A stretch of DNA of 64,000 nucleotides from Castor canadensis (GCF_047511655.1 NC_133397.1:125081308-125145307); one strand, 5' to 3'; shown: positions 11,621-24,009, counted from the first letter of the stretch. Notes: a model not told the origin generated them from the sequence alone. Numbers and translations are program-made.

Positions 11621-11994
11621 AATTTCTTATTCAAAATAGAGTTATTAATGCTATGTAATGGATAGCAATTCTGATCATTTAAATGTTTAATTAAAAAAAC
11701 CCAAGACATTCAATTCTTGAATTCTACAAAGGAAAGTTAAATCTTCCTTCTACCATAAACTTGAAAGGATATTTTCTTTTTTACTTATTATGATTATTTG
11801 ATTTATTATGTGTCAAATAGATGTTTAAGATTATCAAAGTTGGAAACTTTAAGAGATGTTCTTATATAAATAAAAAATTACCTGTTTCTCTGTTGCAAAT
11901 GTAGATGTTGTGGAATTAGAAAAAGTTCAACAGTCTTTTAGATGTACATGAAAGATGAGGTCTATTTCTGATCATCTCATCCCGTGTTATATAC
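11621..11994. other. no feature recognised
   Basis: AT-rich sequence without anything I can name. Confidence 0.5.
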
Positions 11995-12165
11995 TGTGCT
12001 CAGTTTTATGTGTGATCATTATCTATGAATCTTTACATGATCCTCAGAGATAATGGTAGTTATGAAACTGAGATTCAAAGATGTAACATAAATAGCCCAA
12101 GGGCAAGTAGCAGATTAGGGATTTGACAGCAAGAGTTGTGTTCTGAAAGTTCCTAGGCAAAGCCA
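11995..12165 (-). mobile_element. MIR SINE, diverged
   Basis: Reverse complement of a MIR: 'tgatcctcagagataatggtag', then 'gaaactgagattcaaagatg' and 'gcagattagggatttgacag' in the order expected for a minus-strand MIR (tail side first). Old and diverged. Confidence 0.65.
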
Positions 12166-13785
12166 TAGTTGATGGCTGGTTTTTTTTTTTTTTTTCTGAG
12201 ATAATTAGAAAGTACAAGAAAGTATGAGTAATAGAACAGGCAGAAGATTGAGCACTTCGGATGACATTATGAATGAAATACTAACAAAGGTTTTGGTTAT
12301 GAATGCAGAAAACACACCAAGTATAATAAAAGCACAGAATCTCTCTGCATCCTCTGGAATTACTTGCACAGTTCCTGTTTAAACAGAGTGCTAATTATTA
12401 GAAGGCATTATGAAAAATATGTCTTTTAGTGTAAAGTTTGAATCAAAGTAAACCTATTATTACTGGTAATACCTGTCAAATTGGATGTATATTTAAAAAT
12501 TGTTTAGTTTGGGACTTATACATGAAGATAAATAGCATTTAAAATTTGTTCAGTGGTGTGAGTTCCTTACAGTGAGGCAAAAAAAACAAAAGTAACATTC
12601 CCTAATTTTTATTCATTGAAAATATTTCATTGTATTTACTCCTCCAGCTATCTACTGAATACCTAGATGTTTTTAGTAGTTGTTTTCATTTGATGTTCCT
12701 TGCAGGGACCAACTATTGAAAGGAATATCCGGAAAGAAGAAATAAAGTAAGCATTAGTATATACAGTTTCCTGTACTTTAAAATTCAAATGAATATACAC
12801 CCTGTAGTTGTAATGTTTTCTATCATTTAAAAGAAAAAGATAATAAAAAGCACTTTCTATGCTTTTGACTGTTTGCGAAAATAGTTTACTCAAGTGTTCT
12901 CATTCATCTATCTCTTTTGACATCTAAATTTCATGTGAAAATTATATTTCCTCCTATCATTTTTGGTGCTATTTCCCTGGTAAAAAAATAAAATTTAAAA
13001 ATTTGCTGAGTTTGACCCTACTTAATAGAAGTTTCAAAATCCATGAATTTAAAATGGTTTTAAATCAAAAGATTTGGAGCATATTTCCTTGCTACCAGAA
13101 AATACAGTATGAACTATAGCCATCAGTGAAGGAGGGAGGTTCCACACTGAGTCTGAAACATTGGTCAGTTGTGAATGACCACTGGTTTCCATTAGAAAGC
13201 ATATTGTGAGGGATAAAGCATGTCCACTGTGGGCTTGAGAGGGAGAAGCTACCAATTTGTCACACGGTTTTAGAGGATAAGGAAGAGGTTTGGTGGGGAT
13301 TTAGATTCTGCATACACAGGATTCCAGGAGGATGAGATTGAAGCAATCCAATAAATGGCAGTTTTAATTATTCATGCTAATATCAAGGGGAATTGTGTAA
13401 TATTTATAAAACTTTGTAGAAGTGAGAATATCCATCTAGGTAAGAAATAAAAAATGAATTTATTTGAAAATCATCAGTTTTATTTTTCAAATGTCTCCCT
13501 TCCATAATCTCTACTTGGGTTCTATCAAGTTGGCTCTTGGAATATTTCTACTACTGCTGCTAGTGCTACTGCCTCTAATAAAATTGTAACAACCATTTGT
13601 TGATTCTTATACAATGTTTATATTGTGCAAGTAGAGTTCACCAGGTGCAATTACAAATAAATATTCTACCACTATCGACATATCAAATTCATTAAACCAA
13701 ATTAGTTCTTTTCCTATCTTTAAATCAAGCATATTGAAACTTCCTAGAATTTTTGATCACTCTGAACTGTTCAGCACAGACTGAG
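12166..13785. other. no feature recognised
   Basis: A poly(T) run at 12180-12196 and short AT-rich low-complexity patches. Minus-strand frames at 12663-12893 and 13049-13255 have no recognisable domains. Confidence 0.5.
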
Positions 13786-13862
13786 AACAGGGCTCACGTG
13801 GTAGAGCGCTTACTTAGCATGCATGAAGTCCTGGGTTCAATCCTCAGTACCTTAAAAAAGAT
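13786..13862 (+). mobile_element. ID-type SINE
   Basis: acgtggtagagcgcttactt (about 13796) gives the A-box side and tgggttcaatcctcagtacc (about 13832) the B-box side of a tRNA-derived ID unit, followed by a short A-rich tail. A free-standing tRNA is ruled out because no acceptor stem closes around it. Confidence 0.85.
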
Positions 13863-14685
13863 GTTGTGAGCATTTTATAAATAATCATTAAGAAATTTTA
13901 GTTTTCAATTAATTTTTCACTTAGGTACCAGGAAAATCATAGCTGATTGGGAACTAGTTTGAGGAGTTAGCTTTTTTTCAAGATATCTTGAGGGGTTCCA
14001 AATTTGACTTTAAAATTTTTTCACTACTGTTTATTTTGTCATAAGTATAAGACTTTATCTCCTGCATTGATTTCATCTTCCTATGACTTTGGCTCTATGG
14101 TAACACTAAGAGAGCAAAAATAATTTATCAAATCTAAAACTTTTCTTTCTCACAGTGCTGAGATCACTATACACATGCCACTTTCATCAGAGGTTTGTAT
14201 TTCACCAGTCTTTGGCCATTAAACTACAGCCTCACTTAAAATGCACCTTTGAGGCATCCATGTGACCTAGGGACACTTTTCAAGAAGTACAGGAAGGTGG
14301 AGCTCCTGTGTGGAGAATGGCCTTGCTGGGCTGAGCAGGCCATGTGGAAGGGTTACTGAAGTGACTGGAATTTTCAGGAGGGGGTCCTAGAGAAGTCAAT
14401 CTATACAAAGGAGGACTCAGAACACTGAATGAGGGTTTCCCATGAGTCATTGACAAAAGACCAGGTGGGTCCTTAGCTGATATTTAAGACAGGAATGCAT
14501 GACCTAACACAGTGTCTGCTGTTAAGTGAAATCTGAAGTGAGATATAAAAATAATGTAGGAACTGTGAAAAATACAGTTTCAGCCCATCCAGGATGATGA
14601 ACTCTCACCAAAGCATACCTGTTATTCAGTCGTGCCATCACAATACTTTGCATTAAGATCAGAACTAATAACAAGGGGGAGAATA
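13863..14685. other. no feature recognised
   Basis: Moderately AT-rich. No repeat or coding region that I can name. Confidence 0.45.
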
Positions 14686-14689
14686 TAAT

Positions 14690-15985
14690 CAATAAAAATA
14701 GGCCTAAAAGATTATTTGGATGTTGAAATTCATAAACAAGGACTTAAAAGTAGCATAAATACATCAAATACATCCAAGGTCTTAAAGAGAAGATGGGCAT
14801 ATGTATAAACAGCCAAGTAATAGAAACAGAGAACTAGAAGCTAACTGTACAGTATCTAAACTGAATAAAATCACTCAACAGGATTAAAGGTTGATTGGAC
14901 ATAGCAGAAATAATCATTAAGTTTTAAGACAGATTAAATGAAATTGATCACTCTGAAAAGCATGGTGGGAAAGATGAAAGCTAAAATGAACAGAGGTTTG
15001 GTAACCTGTAGGAAAATACTAATCTGTGTAAATATGTGTAATAGGACTTCAAAAGGAAGAGCGAAAGAAAGCAAGGACAAGGCAGAGAAAATATTTAAAG
15101 AAATAATTACCACACACCTCCCAACTGTGGTGAAAAATATCAATCTCTAAATCTAAGAAACTCGGCAGACCAAAGCTGGAGAAATTCAAAGAAAACCATA
15201 GCTAGATGATGCATCATTGTTAACTTCAAGCCCAGATGGAGAGAAAATCACAAAAGCAGCCAGAAAAGCAAAACATTATGTATGAGAATAATAACATCTA
15301 ATAGGTTACTTCTCATCAGAAATAATGAAGCCCAAAAGAGAGTAAAGTGATACTTTAAAATTATTGCAAGCAAATCAGATTTCTATATCCAGTGAAAATA
15401 CTCTTCAAATATGCAGGAGGAATAAAGACATTTGCAGATAAACAAAAGCTGAGAGAATTTGTCTCCAGAGATCTGTGCTACAAGAAATGATAAAGAAAGA
15501 TCTGCAGAATTACGGGATTGATAAATATGAAAATATCTATAAAAAATGAATAGAATAAAATTATAAACATGTAGATAAATATTTTAAGACTTTTATTTCT
15601 TCTCTTAATTTTTGAAAAAGAAATTACTCTTCAAAGCAAAAACATTTCATTGTGTAGATTATTGTAATAAATAAAATATACAATCACTGTAGAAATAAAG
15701 TGTATGATGACAGGCACAATGGATGAGGGCAATGATACATATTGTTGGTAAGTATTTATATTTTATTGAACTGGAAAATATTCATTCAGATACACTGTAG
15801 CAAGTAAGTGAAGTATGCATGTTACAGACAACAATTGGCTAAAAATTAAGAAATGCAAATAAAATGGAATACAAAAAATGCTCAATTAATCGAAAACTAT
15901 TGGGGACAAAGAACAAACAAACCACAAAATGATAGATGTAAACCCAACATTTGAATGATTACATTAAATACAAATGGATAAGATA
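14690..15985 (+). mobile_element. HAL1/L1M ORF1-type relic
   Basis: An old LINE fragment in which the ORF1 part is recognisable in order: 'gaaataattaccacacacctcccaa' (about 15100), 'tctaagaaactcggcagacc' (about 15152), 'ggttacttctcatcagaaat' (about 15304), 'tttctatatccagtgaaaat' (about 15380), and 'gacatttgcagataaacaaa' (about 15428). This is the nucleic-acid-binding ORF1 C-terminus of L1 or of the half-LINE HAL1. The sequence after it (15600-15985) lacks a clear endonuclease region, which favours HAL1. The frame 14938-15150 (70 codons) overlaps this relic in part and is not an independent gene. Confidence 0.65.
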
Positions 15986-16049
15986 AAATAATATGACAGA
16001 TTTTTCAGACTAGATTAAGGAAAAAAGCAAATGCCTTCTACAAGAGAGG

Positions 16050-16103
16050 TGTTCGTCCTTCCTTCTTTCCTTCCTTCCTCCCTTCCTTCCTTCCTTCTTT
16101 CCT
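16050..16103. repeat. (TTCC)n microsatellite, remodelled L1 tail
   Basis: Interrupted TTCC units directly preceding a minus-strand L1 3' end, so probably derived from its poly(A) tail. Confidence 0.9.
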
Positions 16104-16300
16104 ATTGTTGCACTGGGGGTACACTGTGACATTTACAGAAGTTCTTACAATATACCATACTTGAATTCACCCCCTCCATCATTCTCTTTTATTCCTTCTC
16201 CCCCATTCCTGGAATAGCTTGAACAGGTCTCATTTTTCCATTTACATACATGTGTACACAATATTTCCACCATATTCACCCTCTTACCAATGTTGCTTAC
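16104..16300 (-). mobile_element. L1 3' end, 5'-truncated
   Basis: Reverse complement of the L1 3'UTR seen at 52.0-52.2 kb: gaattcaccccctccatcat (about 16163), 'ccccattcctggaatagctt' and 'acatgtgtacacaatatt'. It fades at about 16300. Confidence 0.88.
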
Positions 16301-16769
16301 ACATCTGTAGTATGTGTACTAGTCTATAATGCATTTATATTTCAGAGAAGGTGGAATAATTTTCCTAATTAGTAAACCCATTTGGGAGGTGGATAGGGAA
16401 GATATTCTTTAGAAACAAATAAGTGACAGAAACCAACCAGGTTATTCATGAAAAAAAAATGCTGAGTAGGTTTTGTTGTTAAAACAGCTAAACAAAGACT
16501 TCTTTCTCTGATTTGGGAACAGGATGACCCATTTGTACTAACAATTTACTCATCTTATTTTTGTGCTTTGCATTTTTGACCAAAAAAAAAAACCTAATTC
16601 CATTTATCTTTCTTATGAGCTGTTTACAAAGTTCCAAGCAGTTGTTCTTAGGCATAATCTGCCATTCTGTCACCAGAATTAAATAATAATATATAATGTA
16701 AGGGATATTTTCTTATTCATATTTAAATTGTATTAATTCAGATTTGAAAGCTAACAAGTATTTTTTCAA
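16301..16769. other. no feature recognised
   Basis: AT-rich; a 61-codon minus-strand frame (16488-16673) with no signature. Confidence 0.5.
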
Positions 16770-17345
16770 TATACTCTCTTTAGAAGTTTTATATTTACAG
16801 AAAAAAATGACAAGATAATAGAGTTCCCATATGCTCTGTACCCAGCTTCTTACACAAATTTGGTTAATTTGTTATAGTCAACAAACTGATGCTATGCTAT
16901 TACTGTTGAGGTTCATACCTTATTCATATTTTCTTCATTTTCCCCTACTGTACTTTTCTTTTGATGGTCCCATCCAGGAGACCTTAGTTTATTTGGTCTT
17001 TATGGCCCTTTTGGCTGTGACAGCTTTTCATTTTTCCCTTGTTTTTAATGACCTTGATAATTTTGGGAAATGTCAGTCAGGTATTTTACAGAATGTCTCT
17101 CTCTTGATGTTTGAAAGACATTTTTTTCCTCACAATTAGATTTGTTTTATGAGTTTTAGGGAGAAAGACCAGGGAAGTAAATACCATTTTCACCATATTA
17201 CATCAAGAGTACAAACTACCAACATATATTGCTATTGATATGGACCTTGCTCATCCTCCCAAAGTGTGTCTGCCAGTTGTCTCCAAAGTTGAGTTAGCCA
17301 TCTTCCTGCTTTCTGTACAGCGCTCTGTAAATGCAGGAACTATGC
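16770..17345 (+). mobile_element. ancient mammalian repeat, probably LINE 3' region
   Basis: The order gagttcccatatgctctgta (about 16820), 'ctgtgacagcttttcatttt', 'gtttttaatgaccttgataa', 'tgtctgccagttgtctccaa' follows a common diverged mammalian repeat that I remember but cannot name with certainty (L1M-type suspected). The 102-codon plus frame at 16831-17139 is inside it. Confidence 0.5.
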
Positions 17346-17370
17346 ACAACCCACCCTTGGGGTTTTGGTC

Positions 17371-17545
17371 CCAGTCAAGACTTTTAATTGGAGAAAAGGG
17401 CAGAATAGATTCTGCCTGGAAGTGAGGGGGCATGGGGGAAAGAAAGAGGAGGCTGAGGGGGCAAGGGGGAGAAATGACCCAAACAATGTATGCATATATG
17501 AATTAAAAAAAGAAAAAAGTGTATACAATAAACATATTTTGCAAA
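17371..17545 (+). mobile_element. L1 3'UTR fragment
   Basis: attggagaaaagggcagaat (about 17388), a G-rich block (17426-17470) and 'acccaaacaatgtatgcata' match the 3'UTR of the 1-2392 copy (2280-2360). It ends in an A-rich tail. The last 3'UTR section (gaattcaactatgatat...) is missing, as in the 1-2392 copy, so the two may share a subfamily. Confidence 0.85.
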
Positions 17546-17649
17546 AAAAAGATTCTCTAAGAAACAGAATCAATAGGACATGTGTGTGTGTTTATATCTA
17601 TACAGAAATATGTTTATGTGTTTATTTTAGGAATTGTTTAATGCTATAC

Positions 17650-17706
17650 ATAGATGATAGATAGATTATAGACAGATGATAGATGATAGACAGATAGATA
17701 GATAGG
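17650..17706. repeat. (GATA)n microsatellite
   Basis: GATAGATA, GATGATA and GACAGATA units. A short (TG)n run lies just upstream at 17580-17592. Confidence 0.9.
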
Positions 17707-17710
17707 CAGA

Positions 17711-18230
17711 GTTTATGGAATTGGCTTGTGAGGGCTTACAAATCCAAAACCCATAAAGTAGGTTAGCAGTCTAATAGTGCACACCTGGTTTCTATTATAG
17801 CTTTGCAGAATTCCTTAATTTGGGGGACACCTATTTTTGGTCTTATGGCCTTCAAATGACTGAATGGGGCTCACTAATGTTATTGAGGGTAATCTTATCT
17901 GCTTAAAGTGAATTGGTGGTAGATGTTAATAACATCTAGAATATTTCTGCACAACCACATCTACCAAAGTACAGGGAAAAAATAAAATGTAACTCTCATA
18001 ACCTCCATGAGTGTTTTGTATCTGTGTAAATTAGGTGGGATTAACCTGCATAGGCTCATACATTCTTTCTTTGTATGAATTGATCTAATCATTTTTATAA
18101 CAGAGTGGACTCAAATATATATTTGTTTTAACCTTTCAGTTATACTCTACTGCTACTTAGTTTGCTGTTCAAATTATTCCTGCTTTAGCCTTTGGACACT
18201 GTTTGCTCCTGTGTCCCTTGACATAACTCA
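17711..18230. other. no feature recognised
   Basis: No gene or nameable repeat seen. Confidence 0.5.
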
Positions 18231-18231
18231 T

Positions 18232-18345
18232 TTTTTTTCTTCTTTTTTTCTTTCTTTCTTCCTTCTTTCCTTCGTTCGTTCCTTCCATTCTTTCTTTTCT
18301 TTCTCCCCTTTCCTTTCCTTCCCATCCTTCTTTCCTTTTTCACCC
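18232..18345. repeat. pyrimidine-rich TTCC/TTTC tract
   Basis: Over 100 bp almost purely C/T on the plus strand, in TTTC, TTCC and CCTT words. The 72-codon frame across it is Phe/Ser low complexity. Confidence 0.9.
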
Positions 18346-18561
18346 AAAATGCACCACATTTATCTGTGTGTTTCCTGCCCCAGGGCTAGAATTAGACATT
18401 TTTCCAAACATCCCTGGTTCATTTATTAGAGAATGGAAAAGAAACCAAGACCTTGCTGGTAGTGTGCCCACTTTTCCTGGAATGATATTGCTTCTAGGCC
18501 TTCTCAGTGAAGACAGCAAAGAAATGTATTTCTGTATACTAAACCATGTATAAACAAATAC

Positions 18562-18910
18562 ATGTCTATAATTTTGTTGATGTACTGGGGCTAAAACTCA
18601 GAAATTCATGTTTGTTAGAAGAGGTTCTACTCTTGAGCCACTCCTCTAGCCTTTTTTGCTATGGTTATTTTTGAGACAGGGCCTCACTTTTCCCCAGGCT
18701 GGCCTGAACCACAATTCTGTTACTTTTAGGTTTCTGTCATAGCTTGGATGTCAAGTGTATGCTACCATGCACAGGTTTTTCTGTTGAATTGGGTTTTTCT
18801 GTGAACTGTTTTGCCCAAGCTGTCTAGAACCTTGATCCTCCCAACCTTGTCTTCCCATGAAGCTAGAATGACAGGCAAGTGCCACCACAATCAGCCATTT
18901 CTATATTTTT
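18562..18910 (-). mobile_element. composite B1-ID SINE, minus strand, with probable TSD
   Basis: On the plus strand: complement of the ID unit (gtactggggctaaaactca, about 18582), then complements of two successive B1-like parts (gagacagggcctcactttt, about 18673, and a second ending with gaatgacaggcaagtgccac, about 18868). Flanks atgtctataatttt (18562-18575) and atttctatattttt (18897-18910) match at 12 of 14 positions, a likely target-site duplication. This 7SL-plus-tRNA architecture is the main basis for the castorimorph guess. Confidence 0.85.
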
Positions 18911-20170
18911 ATATGAAATCATCTGGATCTACCTTGAGTTAAACATGAGTTGAAATTGATATCACTATTCTAATTTATGAGCACTTAGATAATTGTGGCT
19001 CTGTAGAGTCTCACTCTATTAATGAAATACCTGTCTGTCACCATCTACCATCCATTAGCATAATTAATTGTCCAACTCCAGTATACATACATTGTAGCAT
19101 CTGAATTGTTAAGCCTTTTCCTCATGGGCAACAGTCTTATCAATTAGAAGACAGTGATTACATCCAAGTCCTTTAGTCTCTAATCTTATGAAATGCTACT
19201 CATTTTCAAAGTCACTCAGTTGGGTCTTCTCTAGAGTGTTATATAATTGAATCATACAACAGGTAGCTTTTTCAGAGTGGCTTCTTTTATTAAGCTACAT
19301 GCCTTTAAGGTTCATTCATGTCTTTCACCCTTTTATAGCTTATTTCTTTATGTGATGGAGCAAATGTTCCATTTTATGGATACATCATATGTTATCCATT
19401 CACTGTTAAAGGACATATTGATTGTCTTCAGATTTTGGTAAGTTAAGCCTCTATAAACAGTGGTATGCAGGTTTTTGTGTGGATATAAATTTTCAAATCA
19501 GGTAAGTAATTAGGTAAACATGTAGGAGTGTATGCGCTGGATCATATAGTAAACTTTGGTGTAGTTTTGCAAAAACCACAAAACTTCCAAAGTAGATGTT
19601 TACTGGTGGTGTTCCCATTGGTAGTGGATAAGAGTTCCTGTTCCTCTAAATCTTTAGCAGTATTTGACATTGTTGGGTTTCTGCAATTTTTGTTATTTTG
19701 GGTTTGGTTTATGCTGAAGGTACTAGGACTGGAACTTAGCCTTTGCTAGGTAAGTGCTCTACCACTTGAGTCACCACCCGAAGTTGTTTTTACTTTTTAG
19801 TTATTTTTCAGATAACTGAGCCTCGGGTTTTTGCCTGGACCTGACCTTGGAATGCAATCCTCTTACCTACACCTCCTGCATAGCAGGGATTATAGTTCTG
19901 AACTACATGCTCAACTTGCTTGATGAGAATTTTGTCCCTGCTAAATGTTTCCCTGGGCTGGCCTTGAACTGTGATCCTCTGGAGCTCCATTTCCTGAGTA
20001 CCTGGGATTGTCGGTGTGCACCACTTTGCAGCTGTGCTCAGCCCGTGAGCACCTTTCCATATGAGTTTTTGATATGTGTGTGTCTTCCATTTAGATCTTT
20101 GTCCACTTTGAAATTGGGTACTTCTTATTTTGGAATTTTAAAAATTCTTTTTAGTAACTATTGATTCGTT
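18911..20170 (-). mobile_element. ancient L1M, minus strand, split by a SINE
   Basis: 19195-19683 reads as the reverse complement of the mammalian L1M end of ORF2/3'UTR: 'atcatacaacaggtagcttt', 'ggttcattcatgtctttcac', 'gatacatcatatgttatcca', 'gcaggtttttgtgtggatat', 'gagttcctgttcctctaaat'. After the SINE at 19684-20044 it resumes with gtgagcacctttccatatga and 'cactttgaaattgggtactt', which are the next parts of the same L1. Therefore the SINE inserted into an existing L1M. 18911-19194 is less certain. Confidence 0.75.
19684..20044 (-). mobile_element. composite B1-ID SINE nested in L1M
   Basis: Starts with a T-rich stretch and ID complement (gtgctctaccacttgagtca at about 19755), then B1-like complements: 'ttgcctggacctgaccttgg', 'gcagggattatagttctgaa', and a second copy 'gggctggccttgaactgtga' with 'gagtacctgggattgtcggt'. 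Flanking L1M sequence is continuous when the element is removed. The 105-codon plus frame at 19847-20164 is in it. Confidence 0.85.
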
Positions 20171-20855
20171 TTAACAGTATTTTGGTGCCTACTGGAGGAT
20201 CAGAGTAATCATACTTGTCCATTTTCTAAATGTATGTTTGTTTGGGTTTTCATTTATTAACAATTTCATATGATGTGTCTATCACCAAGAACCTTTTAGC
20301 TTACATTTGTACATACCAATAATCCCTTCACTGCTCATCACACAATCCTAGAGCATTGAGCTCCCTAGCTATTTAATAGCTTTTCACTTCTCCACCCAGG
20401 AGTTACTACTCACAATATAAAGTTTGGGCTGACCCATTCCTCAGACACTACGTACTTCTAGTCAAACAGCCTGGAAAGCAAAGGAGAGTAGAATTATGGC
20501 TTGTGTCTGACAATAGCAATCACAAGAGAGTTTTTTTCCTTACAGAAAAATAATTCAGGAAAGAGAAAGGTTTACAGATGACACAGGACGTTATTCCACA
20601 AGTATGTCTTCAGCCATGCATAATCCATGTTTTTGTGATTTCATGTTTTACAAGTTCCCAAATAATACCCTCAAGTGTTTCACTTTATACCTACATCCTC
20701 ATAAATCACTCTTGCTTCAAACCACTAAAAGTAAAGGGGAAAAACACAACAGTCCTTTTTCCAAAACTTCCCTTCTTTTTTCAGCCAATGAGAGATGGGG
20801 GCCACCTTTCTGGACATCTTTTACAAAGCATAAGAGTCAGCACAATAAAGAGATC
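20171..20855. other. no feature recognised
   Basis: AT-rich sequence. The longest plus-strand frame of the window (20578-21093, 171 codons) begins here but its 3' half runs through a MIR; no domain or codon pattern supports it as a gene. Confidence 0.45.
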
Positions 20856-20859
20856 AGGG

Positions 20860-21085
20860 ACCCAGGCTTTGACACAGACTGACTATGTTCTCACCAGCTG
20901 TGTGTCCCTAAAGAAGGAGTCCCCTGGAGAAGTTTCCTTAACATCCTTATATCCTAGTTCCTGTATCTCTAAAACAAGAGGTAATAATTATACCTACTCC
21001 ACAAAGCTGATAGGAAAAACAGAATGCACTGCCTCCTATGGTAAGGAAAGTCTATTGAGCTTTCGTGGGGCTCTTGAGAAATGGT
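20860..21085 (+). mobile_element. MIR SINE
   Basis: Order fits a plus-strand MIR: 'gggacccaggctttgacaca' (about 20856), 'ctcaccagctgtgtgtccct' (about 20890), 'ctgtatctctaaaacaagag' (about 20961), 'ggtaataattatacctactc' (about 20980). Diverged and without duplications, as expected for its age. Confidence 0.75.
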
Positions 21086-21185
21086 TGATTTGAGTATGTC
21101 TTATTCACACAGGCAGAAGTTATCCACCTCCACCTTGGAACTGTATTTTCTCTCCTAGGAGAGGGTTGTCAAAGTCACCTTTAAA

Positions 21186-21297
21186 AGTACATTCATTGTT
21201 GAGTTGGGGGCATGGCTTAAATGGTGGAGCTCTTCCCTGGCAAGTGCAATGTGCTGGGGTCAATCAATCCCCAGTACTGAAAATAGTATATTCACTG
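21186..21297 (+). mobile_element. ID-type SINE with probable TSD
   Basis: gggggcatggcttaaatggt (about 21207), 'gagctcttccctggcaagtg' and 'caatccccagtactgaaaa' form an ID unit. Flanks agtacattcattg (21186-21198) and agtatattcactg (21285-21297) match at 11 of 13. Confidence 0.85.
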
Positions 21298-24009
21298 GGG
21301 ACAAATCCAACTGTGAAACGATGAGGCTGTCAGATAAGTCAGCTTTCAGATACATGGTAAATGAAACAAATTGTTATGTATTGATTAAACAGGTTTATAA
21401 CCAGTTCTGGTATTTACAAGTTATCATGGTAAAAAGTTGATGTCTTTCTTTTGAAGTTCATGAATTACTTGTTTTTAACTAAGATGTCATACACATAGGA
21501 AACACTCAGTGAACACTGGCTACTATTACATGGGAATTTTAATTTGATTTGGTTACCAATTAATAGTCGGAGATTATTTTCTAGTTGCACAAGAAAGAGT
21601 CTGGATTCTATCATTTTAACAAGTGATAGTCCTATACACTTATATGGCTACTGATTTTGTGCAGAAAGACATGGCTGTACAATGAATAGGCAGGAAGAAA
21701 GGTGGAAAACTGGTATCAGTAAGCAGGAGCATGGATCAGAGCATATGATCCGCCATGTTTATATGGTGTCCTCTAGATGTGTTTTATGTGGAGATCCACA
21801 AAGTGACTTCCCATGGAGACTATCCAAGCACACTGAGGCCATTGTAAACCTGTCCAAAGAAAAGAACTCTGGGTCCAGAGCCTAAGCCAAAGCTATGAAG
21901 CAGAGAGTGCAGTAGACCTTTGGTATTGCTGGAGACTGCCATGGGAGAAACCGGCTATGCCAAGGATGCATAGAGCTTATGTCTGTACTGTGTATGCTTG
22001 ATTCATTTCCTTCCAGCACTGCCCACCTTCTGCTAAAGGGCTTTCACATTTTCACTTTATCACTTAAATTAAGTAAACTCACTTTTACCTTCTTTTTTGG
22101 GTACCACTTGCTTTGTGAAGACAGATTTTCATAAAATTAGGGGCAGGAAACACTCAACAGATGACACACAATATAATCACAAGTAAAGATAATGCAAGAT
22201 TGACTTTCTTCATATCAACTGAGCTTTGTAATGCATTCACAGTAATTTAAATTTTTTTTGGTTTAGAAATTTCTTTTTTGTTGTTTATTTTTTTTGACTG
22301 AACCTGATCAAACCACATATAATAAATCAGTGAATAAAGCAGGCTTACTGCATGGCCAAAGGTATTGTCTTTATTTTTTATATATACTTTATTTTATAAA
22401 TCGGATATAAATTCAGTCTTCCTGTTTCTTTTTCGTCAATGGTTTAGCAAGAACATGAATGCAACCACGTGAGATACAAAATGAGGAACCAGCAGAGTGC
22501 CATTTTCACAAAATCTCAGCATGCTCCAAATTCCTTATGGTCCCTTGTCCAAAAAAACACTCTTTCTTTTCTTCTTGGCCTCTGTACTCAAATATTGAAA
22601 TGTATACTATGAATCTCTTGAATTGTCCTATAATCACTAAAATGTGCATTGTTTCCATGTTTCACAAAGTAAGGCAGTTAAAACCACATGTGTAGTGTTG
22701 ATCTTCAAGTAAATTACATAAATTTAAAAGACAGCATTCACATTTTTATATCTTAATGTTGTAAGGAAATCAATACATCTCATTTTTTTTCCTTTCAGAA
22801 AACATTCTTTCCCAAATTTTCTTAAACAATTGAGGCTTTCATACCATCGTGCACAAGGAGCACCATATAAAATTACAATTTGATATCACAAGTAGTTAGC
22901 CAAACATAATTCAACAAGATTAAAAAGAGAAAGAAATAGCAATATAAGACAATTCTAAACAATTTTCCCATTAACATATGTGTACGTGGTGAGTGATAAT
23001 GAATGTCTGGAGTGATGAAACATAGCTATGATGCAGTGAGGTGCTGTCAGGGCTTTTTAAAAAATTTTTCCAATTAGTGTTTGGAGAGCTTTCACTACAA
23101 TGTCATCAGCTACAGGCCCGTGTGAAGGCATTTTCGCTGCTGACGGAACCAGAAAAAATATCATGTCTTTCCAAGACTTACAAAAAGTGAGAAATGTAAT
23201 GTGGTGTGCAGACTTTTTCAGCATGTTAAATGGCATTTCGAAAACTTAATTCTTGTCCCATTGACTTGGCGTTAACTCTTACAGGTCATCACCATTGCTC
23301 ACCAGCGAGGAGTTACTTACTGAGAAGAAGCATTTTTCTGTCGTCAATCCTCCAAATGTTTCCTTTATTATGCCTTTAGATTTTGCCAGATTTCATAGAT
23401 CAAGTTTAGCATGCACCTAACAAGGAGGGAATACAATGGGTTTGTAACCAATAGGTCAAGAAGAATTTTGATTTGGGAGACTCTAGATTCCATGTATGTC
23501 TTTCTGTGATTCAAAAAGTTGCCCAGAGAGTTCAGTATTGGCCAATTCCCCAGGTGCTGATGCTCCAGACTACAGACTAGAATTGTAAAAATAAATGAAT
23601 AAAAACAAAACACTTCTTATTTGATAAGGGAATATGACATACTTATGCATATACCAATATTTCCTTTTAATCCTGCAATAAAAAATAAGATATGATTAAA
23701 AAGTGATTTTTGAAGAAAATCGAGTGATTTTACAAAACATTTCATTTTAATATTTTTCAAAGTTAAAAGAAATTCAAGAATTAAAAGAATCTACTATCTT
23801 CAGTAAAATGCAAGACTTTATTTCTTAATCTAAATGTTAGGATTCTATTATCTAACTGTCCCAATCTCTATTCCCTTGCTATATTACTTAGATAAATGCT
23901 GAACACATTCTTCAATAACAAGATGTTATTTATTCACTTAAAACATGTTAACTAATAGTGTGGGCTGCATGAGAATTATATATATATATATGTACATATG
24001 TTGTTGATG
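21298..24009. other. no feature firmly recognised, about 2.7 kb
   Basis: AT-rich. 21660-22150 has a somewhat higher GC content and words such as 'gaagcagagagtgcagtaga' that could be an old LTR-type repeat, not assigned. 22820-23350 contains less AT-rich, non-repetitive-looking sequence with several CpG dinucleotides (see findings). (TA)n at about 23976-23991. No gene seen. Confidence 0.4.

Noticed and set aside
13786..13862. tRNA gene (A-box and B-box words present)
   Set aside because: No closing acceptor stem and a SINE-type A-rich tail; it is an ID SINE. The same holds for the ID units at 9.66, 21.2 and 33.7 kb.
20578..21093. 171-codon plus-strand frame, the longest in the window
   Set aside because: Its 3' half runs through a MIR, another frame overlaps it, and it shows no domain, repeat of codon pattern or splice context.
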